A DNA stretch of 64,000 nt from Narthecium ossifragum. Taxonomy: Eukaryota > Streptophyta > Magnoliopsida > Dioscoreales > Nartheciaceae. The translations under genes were made by a program, and so were the position numbers. Shown here piece by piece: positions 12,901 through 27,900 of the stretch; positions within the stretch are counted from its first letter, which is position 1; each line of letters begins with the position of its first letter. Under the pieces are notes generated by a model. It was given only the letters and a program-made list of their open reading frames with translations. It was not told the DNA's origin and ran no database searches. The DNA lies in assembly GCA_963920575.1 (NCBI GenBank), contig OY986972.1, forward strand, positions 7,390,010 through 7,454,009. Direction: 5' to 3'.

Positions 12901-15900
12901 TTAATGAAAGGACTCATCAAATGTGTTCACATGAAATGTGAATGCTTTTTAATAAAAGAATGTAGAAAAGTTACTTTCAAGAATCCCATTACTCACCTTC
13001 CATAAACAAGGATGCCCTCTAATTTCATGTCATGGATTCTTGATTATTCTCCACAGCCTTTACAAGATCTTCCTTCAATTTCAAGTTTTCTTTAATCAGC
13101 TCCTTCACTCTTTCATTACTGTATCGAATACTGAAAATAACACACATACTCGGAGTATACATCTTCGATTTCCAATCCCAAGGATGTTATAAAGTTCTGA
13201 ATTGCATCTTTGGTGACTTCTTCTTCGGCTTGATTCACCCCTTTCAGAGTACTATTCCAATCGACAATCTTAACACCTAACTCTGGGTCCACCTTGAAGT
13301 CTTTGCCGATGATAGTCGAATTTCTCTAACTATTTTATTCATCAATCTCTGTAGGGAATTTGTATTATGGGGGAATCCAAATTCTTCCTCTCAACTTTTC
13401 ACTCTTCACGTTAATTTCTCCTCTCTTTTTTTCTCCCTTTTCTTGATTCTCTTCATTTCCTATTTTTTCTTCTTTCCTCATATAGCATTTTCCAGTTGTG
13501 CTACCCCCTCTTTTGAGCATGGACTCATGTCATCTACGTGTACACCCCCTTCTTTAGGATGGTTACAAATGTCGCTACCACTGTCACCTCATGCTTTAGG
13601 CTTTGGGTACCTCATCCTCCATTTGACACTTCCTACTCTAGGCTTTTGACACCTCATCCTTTACATGACACATCCTCATTTCTCCTATAATCAGCATGTG
13701 TCAATGATTAAGCTAATGGTCTCTTCTTAATTCTATCGTGGCCCTTTCGATCCTAATACTTAAACAATAACTCGAAAACATTGCTTATAACTCGAAACAC
13801 TGCTTAATTATAACTCGAACACGACACTTGCCAGTGGCATGACAATCGAACACACTGCTTAATTCAATCACGCATTTTGAAATAAGCAATGTTTTCGAGT
13901 TATTGTTTGAGTATTGAGATCAAAGGGCTAAGATAGAATGAAAAAGAGAGCATTAGCTTAATCATTGACATATGCTGATTATATGAGGAAGGAGCATGTG
14001 TCAGGTAAAGGATGAGGTGTCAAATGGAGCATGAGGTATCAAAAGCCTAAAGCATGAGGTGTCAATGGTGGGGATATGTGTTACCATCCTAAGAACAAGG
14101 AACGGCGGTCTTGGTCTTTTTCAGCAAATGACATGTCTGATATGGATGTGGAGAGAAGTTGTCTTTTAGACGTCAATGGTTTAGGATAGGTTTTGTGCCC
14201 TACGAGGTGACAAACTTGGTGTAGACAGTGTGTACATGTAGGCGACATGTGTCCTTGCTCATAGGAGTAGGCGACACAACTAGAAAATGCTATATAAGGA
14301 GGAAAGAAGAAAAGAGAAGAAAGAAGAGAATCAAGAATCAAGAAAAAGGAGAAAGGAAGAGAGGAGAAATTAACTCGAGGAGAAAAAGTTGAGAGGAAGA
14401 CTATGGATTCACCGAGAATACAAATTCCCATACAAGAGTTTGTTGAAGAAATTAGTGAGAGAAATTTGACTACCCTCGCCGACATGGTTATATCGGCAAA
14501 GACTTTAAGGTGGATCCAGAGTAGGTGTCAAGATCATCGAAGGAGAACATGTATTTGTCTTTTGGAATAATACTCTGGAGGGGATGAATCAAGTCGAAGA
14601 AGTCGCTAAGGTTGCATTCAACACCTTATAACATCATTGGGATTGGAAATCAAGGATGTGAACTTCGAGTATGTAGATTATTATCGGTACTGTTATGAAA
14701 GAGTGAATAAAAGAGTGATGGAGGTGGTTGATGGAAGATCTTGTAAAGGCTGTTGAGAATAATCAGGAATTCATGACATCAAATTAGACGCATCCTTGTT
14801 TAAGGAAGGTGAGTAATAGGATTCTTGAAAGCAACTTTCCTATATTCTTTCATTAAGAAGCATTCCCATTTCATATGAGCACATTTGATGAAGTCCTTTC
14901 ATTGAAGATGATTCTCATGAATGATGTAGGAAGTTTTGCTGCATTTGCTTATCATTTCATGATAATGTATGCATATTTCGATTGTTTAAAGATATGCTAT
15001 TCTCAGGAGGTTTTGGATCGGAGGACTTGAAAAATCCTATTTAGTTATATGCTATATGATGAGGGAGACATCCTTTATAATCTCATATCGTTTTGATTCC
15101 CCACTGGATGGATTTAGTATATGATATGTAGCTACGACTAATCCCGTTTAGCGGAGTATTGAGCACATTCATTCAAGTTAGCATGGATTATCTTAGGAAG
15201 CATGTCATTGTTTAAGATCATGCATTTATCAGTTGATTCATAATGTAGTATAATAGAATTTTGTTTCAAGATTCCTATACTTGTCGGTCCAGTGCAGCTC
15301 ATTACTCCAAAACATTGAAGGTTGTAAGGCGGTGGCATGATTGTTCTCATGTGAAAGGAATTGTTGTGGGGAGTTAGTTGTTGTAAAGGGTGTTGTTCTA
15401 GATGTATATTTACAGTCTGTAAAACTCTTTGTTTTGCTTGGGAATGAATTACCTGAGTTCAGGATGTTATTTTGAGTTGAAGGGTTTGGATGTTGTATAA
15501 TCGAGGAGATTGAGTTGCCTTGTTTTTGATGTATTTGCTAAGGTAAGAAGGTGATTTAGTAGCATTACTATTGGCTAGTCATGGCCTTGTAAAAGAAGAA
15601 GATGAAGTTTGAGTCGTAACTGTGGTGTAGATATACATGTAGCAGTTTTGTTTGAACCCTAGCTTTTGAGCTTGGGGTTTTGGTTGGTATTTTGTAATTA
15701 GCCTTTAGCCTTTTGGCTTCGCCTTCATGCTGAACTCATCAAACCAAAAAAAGACTAGTGTTTTAACCTAAACAAATGGAGAAGGGATGGGCTCTTTGGG
15801 ATTTCCTGCTGCTGTTTTGAGTGTGAGCACATACCTTGCTGGCCAACGACCCACACGACACTTACTAGCAGCATGACAATCCTTCCTCTAAATAGCCATG

Positions 15901-18900
15901 TTGTATGTGAACAAATTTCTGTTTGGCTCTAGGTGTCTGCAATGCGACCTGATTTGCAACTTATACTTTAAGTTTTCTGCATCTTTACTCTATAAGAGTC
16001 ATGGATTTTGGATTTAACGAATGTTTTGGTTATCATATTAATGCGCTAACTAAAAATCTAAAGGGGCTGATTTTTTTTTGGATTCATTGACTTCACAAAC
16101 TTGAGTTGCTATCTATTATATAAGATACAATGCATTTTATCATACGGTTGAGTAGGCCCGATCCAAGTTATACTGGATATATCATGCGATCGAGATGAAG
16201 GCACGTGGAATGAAGTAACGGGGGTGGTGGTTACCGGGTGGTTAGGAGAGACATAAAGGAGTAATAGGGGGTGGTGGTTATCCTTGCCATGTGGCAAGGG
16301 GGGGCCACCTAGTAATTGCATAAGATGCATCTTGATACTTGATTGCAAGGATTGCCGTGTTGGAGGCACGAGCCATGCCGGCCTCCGGCCGGCCCGAGAC
16401 TTGCCGCCGGCACCGACAATGCTGGTCGTATGTGCCGGTGTTACAATGGAGAGAAGAACATAAAAGTGAGAGGAAAATTAAAAAAAAGTATGGTGGGCTT
16501 AGGCGACTGTTTCGGCGGAGAAGAGGGTGGATTCCGACGGAGATGAGAGGAACATTCACATCGGGGGCTTCGAGGACGATCTTGAGAGAGAGAGAGAGGA
16601 GAGAAAGGAGAGAGACTAGATATAAAAGGTATAAGTAACGGGTTTGGACCCGAAACCCTTTATCTTTAGGGGGTGTTTGGTTGCCAGGAGTGGAGGCTGG
16701 AGTGGGTGGACTAGCAGCACTCCTTCCACTTGAGGCTGTTTGGTTGGACTGTTAACTGGAGGGAGTGGGGGGACTGCACTCCTAAAAAGGCCTCCAGTTA
16801 GCCATTTGACTCTGGCCAAAAAAGGACCAGAGTCGGCCGAGTGGAATGGGACACGACTGAATTAAGGCTCACTTACTTCCCCACTTAATCGATGCCAGTC
16901 CCGCGACTTCGAAAGCCATCAGGCTAGGGTTCTTCGCTCCCCTTTCTCCCCCGGCTTTTGAATCTTGAGTTCTCCGACTGATTTTGGGTCCAAAGTTCCT
17001 CTCATCTCATGCGAGCGTCCCTGATCCCGCTGGAATAGGCTGTGTTGTGACCCTAAACTGCGACTTTGAGGACCACTCCAGCACCAACCAAACAACAAAA
17101 ACTGACAGGGTACTTCACACGACTTCACTTTGCAAAAGTCTGCACTCCAAAAAGTGACTCCACTCCACTCAGTTCTGAGCAACCAAACAGGCCCTTAGTA
17201 TATATAACATGTTACCTGTTGAACCCTAATCTCCCGATGCACCTCCTTTTGCCGCCGCCTCCGACGATCGATGCTCCTTTCACTGCCGCCTCCGACGATA
17301 AATCCCGACTCCCGATTATGTCATTGGCTTTCTTCCTTCCTCTTTCTCCCTTTTTCTCTCCTTTTTTTCCCCTCCTCTTTCTCTCCTTCCCCTCTTAGTT
17401 AACCCTCATCTTCCTCTCCTTTCTCCTCAATTATCTTCTTCCTTTTTCCCTTTTTATTTTCTCTGGTTCCTTGATATCGCTCAAATGTGTCTCGCACAGC
17501 GATCGCGGTGCAGTACAGCATAAGAGAGGTCGAACCCACAGAGAGACAAGCAGAAAGGATCCAGAAATACAGATAATAATATATTGAAGACAATCAAGAA
17601 AGTTAACTAAACTAAATTAGATCAAAGGATTAATGATAATGTAGGATTAACTAATGATATCAGGCTTTTGATAAGACTAGGTTTCAGGAATTACTTCACT
17701 TGGATTTAGGTTCTTCTCTTCTCAATGGTTCATATGATACTCAGTTAAGGGATTCACATCCCAATCACCTTAACCAAAAGATATGGAATTATGAATCTAA
17801 TAAAATATATAAATGTCTTTTCCTACGATTGATTCTTCCTTTTTATAGTTCTAACTTCATCCAACCAAACCTAAGAATACACGATACCGGCTGTCACTAC
17901 AGGCAACGCGTAGCAAAAGTTCATCGGCACAAAGCCCTAACTCTATCTAACCGGATCTCTAAGAATACACAATACCAACTCTCACAATCGGCAATGCATA
18001 GCAAAGATTCATCGGGATAGAGCCCCAGCCTTGTCTTACCAGATCCCTAAGAAAACACAATACCAGCTGTCACTACGGGCAATGCATAGCAAAGGTCTCG
18101 CAAGACTCAGTAGGAGAATCAAAAGAGAAGACTATGGGATTATAAGATTATGAAAGAAGCATGAATAGATTCATAATATTAATCATCCACATAGAAATCT
18201 ATAATCTGAAAATAATATTTGAAGATCCAATACATAGAAAAGAGTTTAACAATGAAGATTAAAAACTATGAACCATTGTTGGAGAAGAAGCCCTAGTCCT
18301 CGCTAGATCATCCGTCCGCCATGCTCGTGGATTACTCAGCCATGGATGGAGATTCCTTCATCTCCTTCCTTTGGAAAACGTCCAGAAAAGAGCCTCCAAA
18401 AACGTCCAAGATGTCCTCTTTGATTAATCCTAAGTTTCCTATTTATAGCCCCAAAGTCTCTCAATCCACGGATTAGATCTAAACCGTTGATTTTCTTCAC
18501 TGGGAAAGTAGGATCGATCGGACTATAGGTGTCAGATCGATCCGTTGCGTAAAAATCCTCCGTTTCTGGCTATTCCCGAGTCCGATCGATCGGGCTATAG
18601 GTGTCGGATCGATCGGACTCAGTAGGATGGATGGAGGGATCGATCGGACTGTGTACAGCTGAAAAATATGCGTTCTGTCATGTTTCTGCATAGTCGGATC
18701 GATCGGACTCTAGGTGTCGGATCGATCAGACTTTCCAGCGTATTTACTGTTCTGCCATTCAGACTGCGTTATTGGTACTAAAATTGCCGTAACTTCCTCT
18801 AGGAAACTCGGAATCACGAATCGTAAAATTCTCCAGAATCTAGACTTCAAGAGCTTTCCAACCATATATGGCAACATCATCTGGTTCTTCATGAGCAGGT

Positions 18901-21900
18901 ACAGTTTAATTTTTGAAGTTGATCCATATACTCTTTTCAGCTTCTTTTAGCTCCAATTTCCTGCATTTTCCAAACAACTATGTGAAGCAACATATAGATA
19001 TAAAAATAGTAATAAAGATGTTGCTTAAGGATAATAATCTAGCAATTGAGATGGTTATAAGACTGTTCAGAGTGCACTTTCATGCACTCATCATTCCTCC
19101 CCTCTTCTCTTCATCTCTTCCCTTCTTTCCGATCGGCACTAACCCGTTGCCGGCCGATATCATCATGTATTGACCGGCACCAGCCGGTGTCGATCGGCTC
19201 ACCTACGAAATCTATTGAGCGAGAGCCGGACCCAAAGTCGGAGCCGCTAAGCCACCGGCTTGAGATTTGCTGGTCGGCAAAGGAATCCTTGACTTGATTG
19301 ACAAATGACTTTGTTCTAATGTGGTTAAGAAAGAGAATGGTACAAGGACAATGCATTGCATAGTAATTTGTGAGTAAACAAACACACAAATTAGACATCT
19401 AGGCATCGTCTCCATTGGAAATTGTTTGGCTCTAGGAGTTCCAACAAAGCTAAGGTCGGCTAAGTAAATTGACATATCAGTCTAAAAAAGGAGGCTTAGG
19501 GAGTATACTTCGGGTACTCGTATCAGATTAGCACTAGTAGATGTATCACAAGAATGGATGCTGTGTAAGTGGCACGTGTCATGTTGATGGCACATATCTT
19601 GTCGACACTTGGCACAGACCCAATGCCATCCCGAATTCTGATGGCACATATTTTGTCAACACTTGGCATAGACCCTGTGCTCTTTAGGAGGTAAATGTAT
19701 TCAGCACAGAAACATGCCTATTTTTTGCATCATGTCGATATATTTCTGGCAGGATACGTATCGTTTGGGTAAATGTATTCAGCACAGAAACATGCCTATT
19801 ATTTGTAAATGTATTCAGCACAGAAACATGCCTATGATCGCAAGATTGACCATTCATTCCAAATATTAGAAGTAGCTGCTTAATTAATTTTACCATACGT
19901 CCTATGTCATACATTCTTAAGTTTATTCCTTATGAAATTTTGTTTTGAACTGTTAGCTGTATGTCCTTTGTCATACTTTTAAAGGTTTATTCTTTAATGG
20001 ATGTAGGAAACCACGTAAATAACCTTGTTCATAATCTTTGTTATATTTCAACTTAAATGCTTGCAACATTCCATTGCTATCTCATTAGTATTGGTTCGGC
20101 AACATGTAATAGTACAATTCTGCCAAGGGCTCTTCTTCTATTGGTAACATTCTTTCGACTTTTGCTTCTTGCTTCTCTTAATAATCTAAGTCCAATTTTC
20201 AATGCACTTTACTTTTGAAGGGAGCAGTTCCTTTTTTCCAGTGATGCAGCAGAGGAACTTAAAGAAGCAATTTCCGCAAAAAACCATGAGTTGGTTTTCC
20301 TTTATGACTTCAATCTTGTTGATGAGATATGGAAGGAGTCAAGACCAAAGCCTCCATTGAAACCAACCAGATTGCATGATATCAAGTATGCTGGTGTTGA
20401 TGTCTCGTCTAAGTTGTCTTCCTTGAGATCTGAACTTAAAGAAGCTGGATGTACTGCTATCATCATATCCATGCTTGATGAAGTTGCTTGGCTTTTAAAC
20501 ATGGTAATTTTGTTTTTTTTTTAACTTGATTTTAGCTGTAAATTTATGTGTCCCATCCTTGAATCTGCTAGTGACAAGATAGCAATGTCAAAAAGCCACA
20601 TTCAACTGAAACACTACATAACTGGATATTAAATGGTATTCAATGTTTTTTCTATAGTCATGTAGCTATTTTTCTTTAAAGGTCATCTTCCAGTTTTCGT
20701 TTTGAAATGATAGAGATTCATAGAGGTAATGTGAGTGTTGTTGTCATAATGGTGAGTTAAACATTGAAAGCAAGAATCAATGATCATCCTTAGTTTTAGA
20801 TCGATTCATTGACCAATCAACTTGACGAGGTATCAATAATTCAATATATTGTGCCACTTGAATTAAGGTACAAGATAGATATATCTGCCTTTTGTGTTCG
20901 CAAAGAACCTATTCTTCTTGACTTCCTTGTGAAGAAAGGATCCGCGGAATTTATAAAATCCTCTGATTCTACATAAGCTATTATAAAAGGCGAGAAGATA
21001 AAGAAAACCTTTTTGATCACCCGTTGGCTGTTGCTTAATTAATCATTAATCACATATCTTTTGAGTATATCTGATCCACAATTAAAGATAAGGGGTGAGG
21101 AGAGAGCATTCGATGAGGCATGCGATGTTAGAGTATCTGTTTCTCTGTTTTCTTGTTTCAAAATTATGCTACTTCTTAGTCATGTCATAGATGTCCTGTC
21201 TATTATCCATGGCTCCTGTTTCAGATTCATTTTACACTGATACAATTCAATTTGACACTTTTTAGAAAGTAGGGGACCAGATTTATATCGTCTATCTTTG
21301 GGAAATTTCTAGATGAACAACATATTGTGGCTAGTACATCTTAAGTCATATCTGGATTTCTGTGATTACATGTGTAGAACACTTACAACACATTGATCCA
21401 AGAATGTCAATTTCTCTTAAATGAATGCAGCCTTATAATCATGTTGCCAGAATGTCGATCTATCCATGCACAAGTCCCTTTTAACTCAACAACAAAACTT
21501 TCTCTGTACTGTTCTCATTGTCAGAAGAAAAACCAGTGTCTCAATGTTTTCTCCCATGAAGACCCTATCTATTGGAGATGATGAACGTATGCATCTCCAT
21601 ATACGTGCAGTTTGGGTGGGCGGTTATAGTAACCATCCACAACTGTTAAGGTTCCACATCCATTAAGAGTTATGGATGTGTGTTATTGGCTAGCATTGGA
21701 TCTAGCCCATCATAGGTGCCCCAAAGCCCAAGTCCAAAAACTAACAGCATGACGTGTCAGTATTCAAAACAATGTTGTCACTGGTGAAATTGGTGTTGAA
21801 ATTAATAGAAGACCAAATTCTTATGTGTTTATCTTTAGGATATTCATTTGAACTGCATATTGTGGCTAGTAAATGTTAAGTGATGTCTGCATTTCTGAAT

Positions 21901-24900
21901 ATTAAAATGATGCGTCACTAGTCAAAATAATGTTGTCACATGTGATTATATTTGGAATCTTAGAGGGCATCAAATCATTTGACAGTAGATCATATTGCAA
22001 TAACTGGAACTTGGAAATAGGTGGTAGGTTACTTTTAAAGTATTGTTTTTGATTGATTTCTCTATGTTGATTAAAAGGAAGAACATTATCAATTTCTTTA
22101 AATCAATTTAGAGAAGAACATTTGTTCTTGAGAAATATTGATTCGATGTCACACATGTAATAAATAGGTTTACTTGAAACTCACTGTTTCACACATAAAT
22201 GTGAAAACCATGGAAGAATTGGTAACCAAAATCCATAAAAAGATCTCTCGTCATTCTAGATTGACCTCCGTTTAAGCTTATGTTGCATTCATGTTTTTGT
22301 CCATGCAACTCCAATGTTCCGGCTTTCCATGGATTAAAAGATAGTAGGGAACTAGGGATAATGCTCTTTAGTCGTAATGTAATAACCCTCATATCGGAAG
22401 AAGAGTGAGTTCGGATAATTATTTGCTTATCGTGACAGGAGTATTAGCATTGAATCAAGAAGAGAGATCTCTAATTTAGTCATTGAGATATGCTGAGCTG
22501 GAGGAGGAAGGATGAGGTGTACATAGGAAAGGATGTGGTATAAAGAGGGAAGAATGAGGTGTCAAGAGATTAGGGATGAGGTGTCAAAGTAGGGACATGT
22601 GTTACCATCTAAAGGAAGGGATTGAGAGCATATCAGGAAGTAGAGAAGAGATAAATGAAGAGAAGAGGATGAGAAAGCTGAAAATGTGAAATGGGAAAGA
22701 AGGAAAAGAGAAGAAGACTGTTTCAAGTAGAGGTCAAGGGCTAGAAAGATTTAGGTGAGTAATGGATTCTTGAAAGTATCTTGCTTACCTTGTTTCATTA
22801 AAAAGCATCTCATATCATATGCCCATGTTTGATGGAGCCTTTGATCAAAGATCATTTTCATGAATGCATGTAGGAAGTTTTGTTGCATTTGCTAATCATT
22901 TCATGAGAATTTTGATATGTATGCATATTTCGATTCTTTAAAGATATGCTATCCTCGGGAGGTTCTGAATCAGGGGAATTGAAATATCCGATTTAGTTAT
23001 ATGCTATATGATGAGGGCGATGTCCTTTACGACCTTGTGTCGTTCTAATTCACCATGTGGATGGATTTAGTATATGATATGTAGCTACGGGTAATCATGT
23101 TTAGCTGAGGATTGAGCACATTCAATTTAATTCGTCGAGCATGGATTTTCTGTGAAACATATCATTGTTCAAGATCATGCATTTATCAGTTGATTCCTAA
23201 TGTAGCATGGTAGAGTTGTGTTTCTAGATCCTTATACTCGTTGGGCTAGTGTAGCTCATTACTCCTTAACTTTATAGGCAAAAGGCGGTGGCAAGATCAT
23301 CCTAATGTGAAGGGAGTTGATGTAAGTATGTTTAGGCCGTTAGTAGCCTTGCTACTGGCAGGTCACGACCTCGTAAGAGAAGAAGATGAAGTTCGGGTCG
23401 TGACACATAATGTGCATGAAAATATATTTAAAGGATTCATATATAGAGTTCACTGAATGCAATTGTTGAGATAGGAGGTCTATGTTTGATCATATAATTA
23501 AATGGAAATTAAATCTTGAATTACAAGGTTCAAAATCGAATCTTAAAGTTTATAGTCTAAACCATTAGAATTCTATGGGTTGGGATTTGGTGGTATGCAT
23601 GACTTGATCAACAGGTTCTACTTCTTCTTTTTCATGCTATACATTTTCTAAACTTTCGACCTATTTGCATCTTGTTCTGGATGTCTTTAGGTGTCGTGAA
23701 GAGACTATGATGCATTTGTAGGTGACATGTCTGTATATGAATAGTTGCACCTCCTTTTCTTTTGTGGAGAAATATTTATGTGGTAACTCTGCAAATTATC
23801 TACTTCTTTGATGCCATTTGTTATTCCTTTCCTGGATCCTATGGAATTTGGGCCTTATACCCTTTCAAAGTGGACCCATTTTTAGGGCATCGTCATGGTT
23901 TCGGGCATGGATTTCTGTGCTAGTCTTGCCAGCCAATGCTTATTGTGGCAAAAATATGTTGGTATCGTACATCTAGTGTCGGCAGTGCCCATCTGTGTCG
24001 GCACAAACCATGCTGACCGGCACAATCGTGTCAACACCACTCGTTCTAGTTACTGGCATGTAGCATGCCAGCATGCCAGTAGCACGGTAACCCATGGGTG
24101 TGGGACCTCAGAATATATTGCAGTGGAATATGGCAGTACCTCCCTATTGATCTGTGAGCTGAAATTATTGCTTGGATTATGTAGATTTCTGACACCTTAA
24201 GAGCATACGTAACTAGAAGCTTGGCTATCGAGGGCACCGATCCTAATACTGAAGAGGCATGTCTACATCTGCATGAGAGAAGGTGATATAAATCTCTGTT
24301 TTCAAAGGAGATATATCTCTACGACATTAGACAAATGTCATATGAAAGACTTACGTTCACGAGTCCCTTTAATTTTGAAGCGACTATCTCTACACATGCA
24401 ATGCATGTACCAGCTGAATGTTCGAAATTGTTGAATGCCCTAGTTTACAGATTGTTCTTTGTCAGAGGTACACTTGAATTGGTGGCTTGCTATCCAAACG
24501 TTGATGAACTTAGTGACTCGAAAGGTTTTTAACTTGATGGACATTTAAGAAAGTAGTCCTTTTATTGTGTTTTTATTTGATATGGCAATCAATGCCCTTT
24601 AGGTATACTTACATATCTATCCCCGTTTTCATACACAGAGAGGAGATGATGTTCCACATTCGCCAGTGTTCTACTCTTATCTTATTGTGGACACTAAGAG
24701 TGCTAAATTATTCATCGATTCTGCTAAAGTCACGAACGAGGGAATGACGTACCTGAAAAATGCTGGAGTCGAATTAAGACCTTATGAAGCCATTCTTTCT
24801 GAAATTGAGAGGTACTCTTGTGTCTGGAGAAATTCAAGAATTTCTCACATACACTGTAGTGCTGGTGTTTTATCCTTCCTTTAAACAGCACAATATTTAT

Positions 24901-27900
24901 TCTTCTATTACTTTAGGACTATTTAACTGCAATTACTTCAATCTCTTCTTCCATTCTGTGTTAGCTATAAGTGGGGTATAGGAAATTCACACCTTTTGAG
25001 ACAGATTTGATCTGGTTTTGCGGCTTGGTTGGAAGTACATTGACACTTCCACTATTGAATTCTAGTAGGGAAGCTAGTTTCTTATCTTTGTGGACATTCA
25101 TGTTTCAAAATAATTAACTGGTAATTATTGTTTCTCTGCTGTAAAAACTCTGAAAGGTTCTTTTTCTTAGACCTCAAAGTCTGAAAAGTATCAAAGCCAT
25201 TGTGGACCTGTACAACAATCCCAGGATATCTTAGCATCCAAAATATCTTCTTCTTCATTCAAATTTCTCAACCTGTTGACGGCAAATGGTATTTCCAACA
25301 GTTTACCTTATCAGATGACCATGGAAGGTTTTAGTTTGTAACCTCAAATCACTCTCATATTCTAGCCACCATATCTGAACTCCATTCCCTTCTCTGGTGA
25401 CCTACATGAGTTGTCCGATAATGATTGGGGCTTCATCGTAGGCATCTATTGGTCTGAGCTCCGCTATTGTGCAAATCGTGATGTGAATCTTGTTCTATTT
25501 CATGGCGGCCACGATAACAAAGGGAAAGGGGAAGAGGAGGCGGTGGATGGATGGGTTAGGAATCAACATGGAAGGAAGAGAGAGAGAGAGAGGGTGTATG
25601 CATAAGGAGACCTTCATGGAAGGGGAGTGGGGGATATGGTGCAACCATGGGTTAAGATTGCAGTAAGAGGAGAGAGTGATAAAGTGATAGGGTTTGGTTG
25701 AAAAAAGATGAATTTCTTTCACAAATTGCCTCTACTAGGGCTCGAAATTGTGACCTCAACACTGGAGGGCACAAGTTTATACAATTTAGGTGTGCTCCTA
25801 GGCATGACTTATGACAAGCTTAAATCTATTGAACCTCTCAAGTGGTTGGCTATTATTCAGTAATTGGAAAAAATCAGGAAACTTGATAGAAAAGGTACCA
25901 TAGTGTATTATGTGGTAGAAGCCTTTGTTATCGGAGACTTTTTTCAAAAAATCTTAACTGGCAAACATTTAGAATGAGACAGCACAGTATGCTACTCCAC
26001 AATAGTGCTGTACTCTCCTACTTAAATCAAACCAAAGTGTTTGTGAAATGGGATTATTGAGTATCTTGTTATATGCTACACTCACGCAACCCTTAAAGTG
26101 CCATGCGATTTTTTTTTCCTTTCTGACAAGGCAAAGGTGAATACTTTTTTGTTGCTAATGGTCTCCTCACATTGCATACCTATCCAGCATGGGACTGGCT
26201 GAAAGTTTCTCGTTGTTGGCACAAAAGGGTATCTAGGAGTGTACGATCATGAGGCAATTCTCAGATTTTTAGTCAGTTGTCCCCACTCCCCAGGTTATTG
26301 TTATTTAGCGCTTGGGAAGAGGCCCATTGTGAAGAGTGAGAGCCCTTTCATGCTTTTCCATGTCAACCTGAAATGATTGTGAAGCAACATGAAAAAGAAT
26401 ATTGAACTAGTTCTGATGATCTACCTTGTGTATGATACACGTCTCAGGCCTAGGTTTAAGAGGAGAGCTGATTCCAGTAAGTAATATGCTCATCTGAGTT
26501 TCACAAGAAAAAGCAGGGAGCAATGTAAATTTCAAAAGTATGATCATGATCTAAACCTTAAGAGGCCAGAAGGAGATATTTGATGTCTGTCTGAATCATA
26601 ACCTGCTCTATTGATGCACTACCAAAGAATAACTAAATGGTTAGTTCCTTTCTTTCTTGCATTGTTTTTGTGACTTTACAAGGGCTCTATTTTGGAGGCA
26701 TCTGAGCAACTTGCATAAAGCAATTTGAGTCCATACATGCTTTATGTTTTTCATGGAATTTGTGCTCGTTATAATTGCTTCACTAAAGACTCTGGATAAG
26801 TAATATCAGTGTGAGAATACATATGTTAGTTCTTTGGAAGAAAATCACTTGTGATCCATAATTGTGATTTTTTCTTTAAAAATGTAGGGCTACATAATTA
26901 TAATGGAATTTCATAAACTAAAAAATTCTCTTTCACATATCTGGGACAATAATCCTTAAGTTGTGGTGTACTCCTTGTGTGAATTTTTGTGTTCTGAGAT
27001 TGATTCCCTTTTTCCAGCCTAGCAGCACAAGGCTCAAGGCTCTGGATTGATACATCAAGTGTTAATGCTGCAATTGTTAGCATGTATAAATCAGCTTGTG
27101 ATAAGTATCTCAGAGTGAAGGAGAAAGCTGGCCAAAGCCCATCTCAAGGTGCATCTATGCGCAACAAGCCTCAGGCTGATGGACCTAGTGTATTGTATAG
27201 AGTTTCCCCCATCTCTCTAGCAAAGGCTCTGAAAAATACGGCAGAACTTGAGGGGATGCGGAATTCACATTTGAGGTAAACAAATACTGAATTTTGGAGC
27301 TTATATGGAATTTTCATTTCTGATGTTTGTGGTAATTTTTGTTCATGTAAAATCAGTTGGTCGATCTGATAAGGGCACAATTCCAACCACGAAATTTAGA
27401 AGGAAAATATTTGGGCTATATCGTTTAATAGACACCCCATGATAATTTTGGGATAAAGGCATGTGATAAAAATGTTAAGACCCGTCCAGAGCATTTCTGG
27501 ATTTTATACTCTCTAATTTGTGAAGTAATTTTGCAATGTCATGTTTCTGATGAATCACAATGATCTCCTTTACCTACTGAATTCTATATTTCTATAGAGG
27601 TACCAAAAACCTTACCATATCACTATTTTGGACTAAGTTTATTAAGGATGAAAAAGGTGCGGCTTTCTATAACATATTCTATAGCATCACTCTTATAATT
27701 TTACCACAGAAATTAAGTACATATGGACTATATTCATTGCAGAGATGCAGCTGCTTTAGCAGAGTTTTGGGCTTGGTTGGAAGATGAAATGCATAAAGAT
27801 ATCGTACTGACAGAGGTAGATATAGCTGAAAGATTGCTTGAATTCCGTAGAAAGCAAGTTGGCTTTATCAATACAAGCTTTGATACCATTAGTGGTACAA

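Larger units (their letters stand above)
17486..18960 (+). mobile_element. LTR-like block
   Basis: Starts TGTCTCGCACAGCG and contains AGGTCGAACCCACAGAGAG near its start, a phrase seen in many plant LTRs. It contains an 88-bp tandem repeat and a GATCGATC-rich repeat. The right boundary and a target duplication were not found, so limits are approximate. It could be a solo LTR or a truncated element. Confidence 0.45.
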
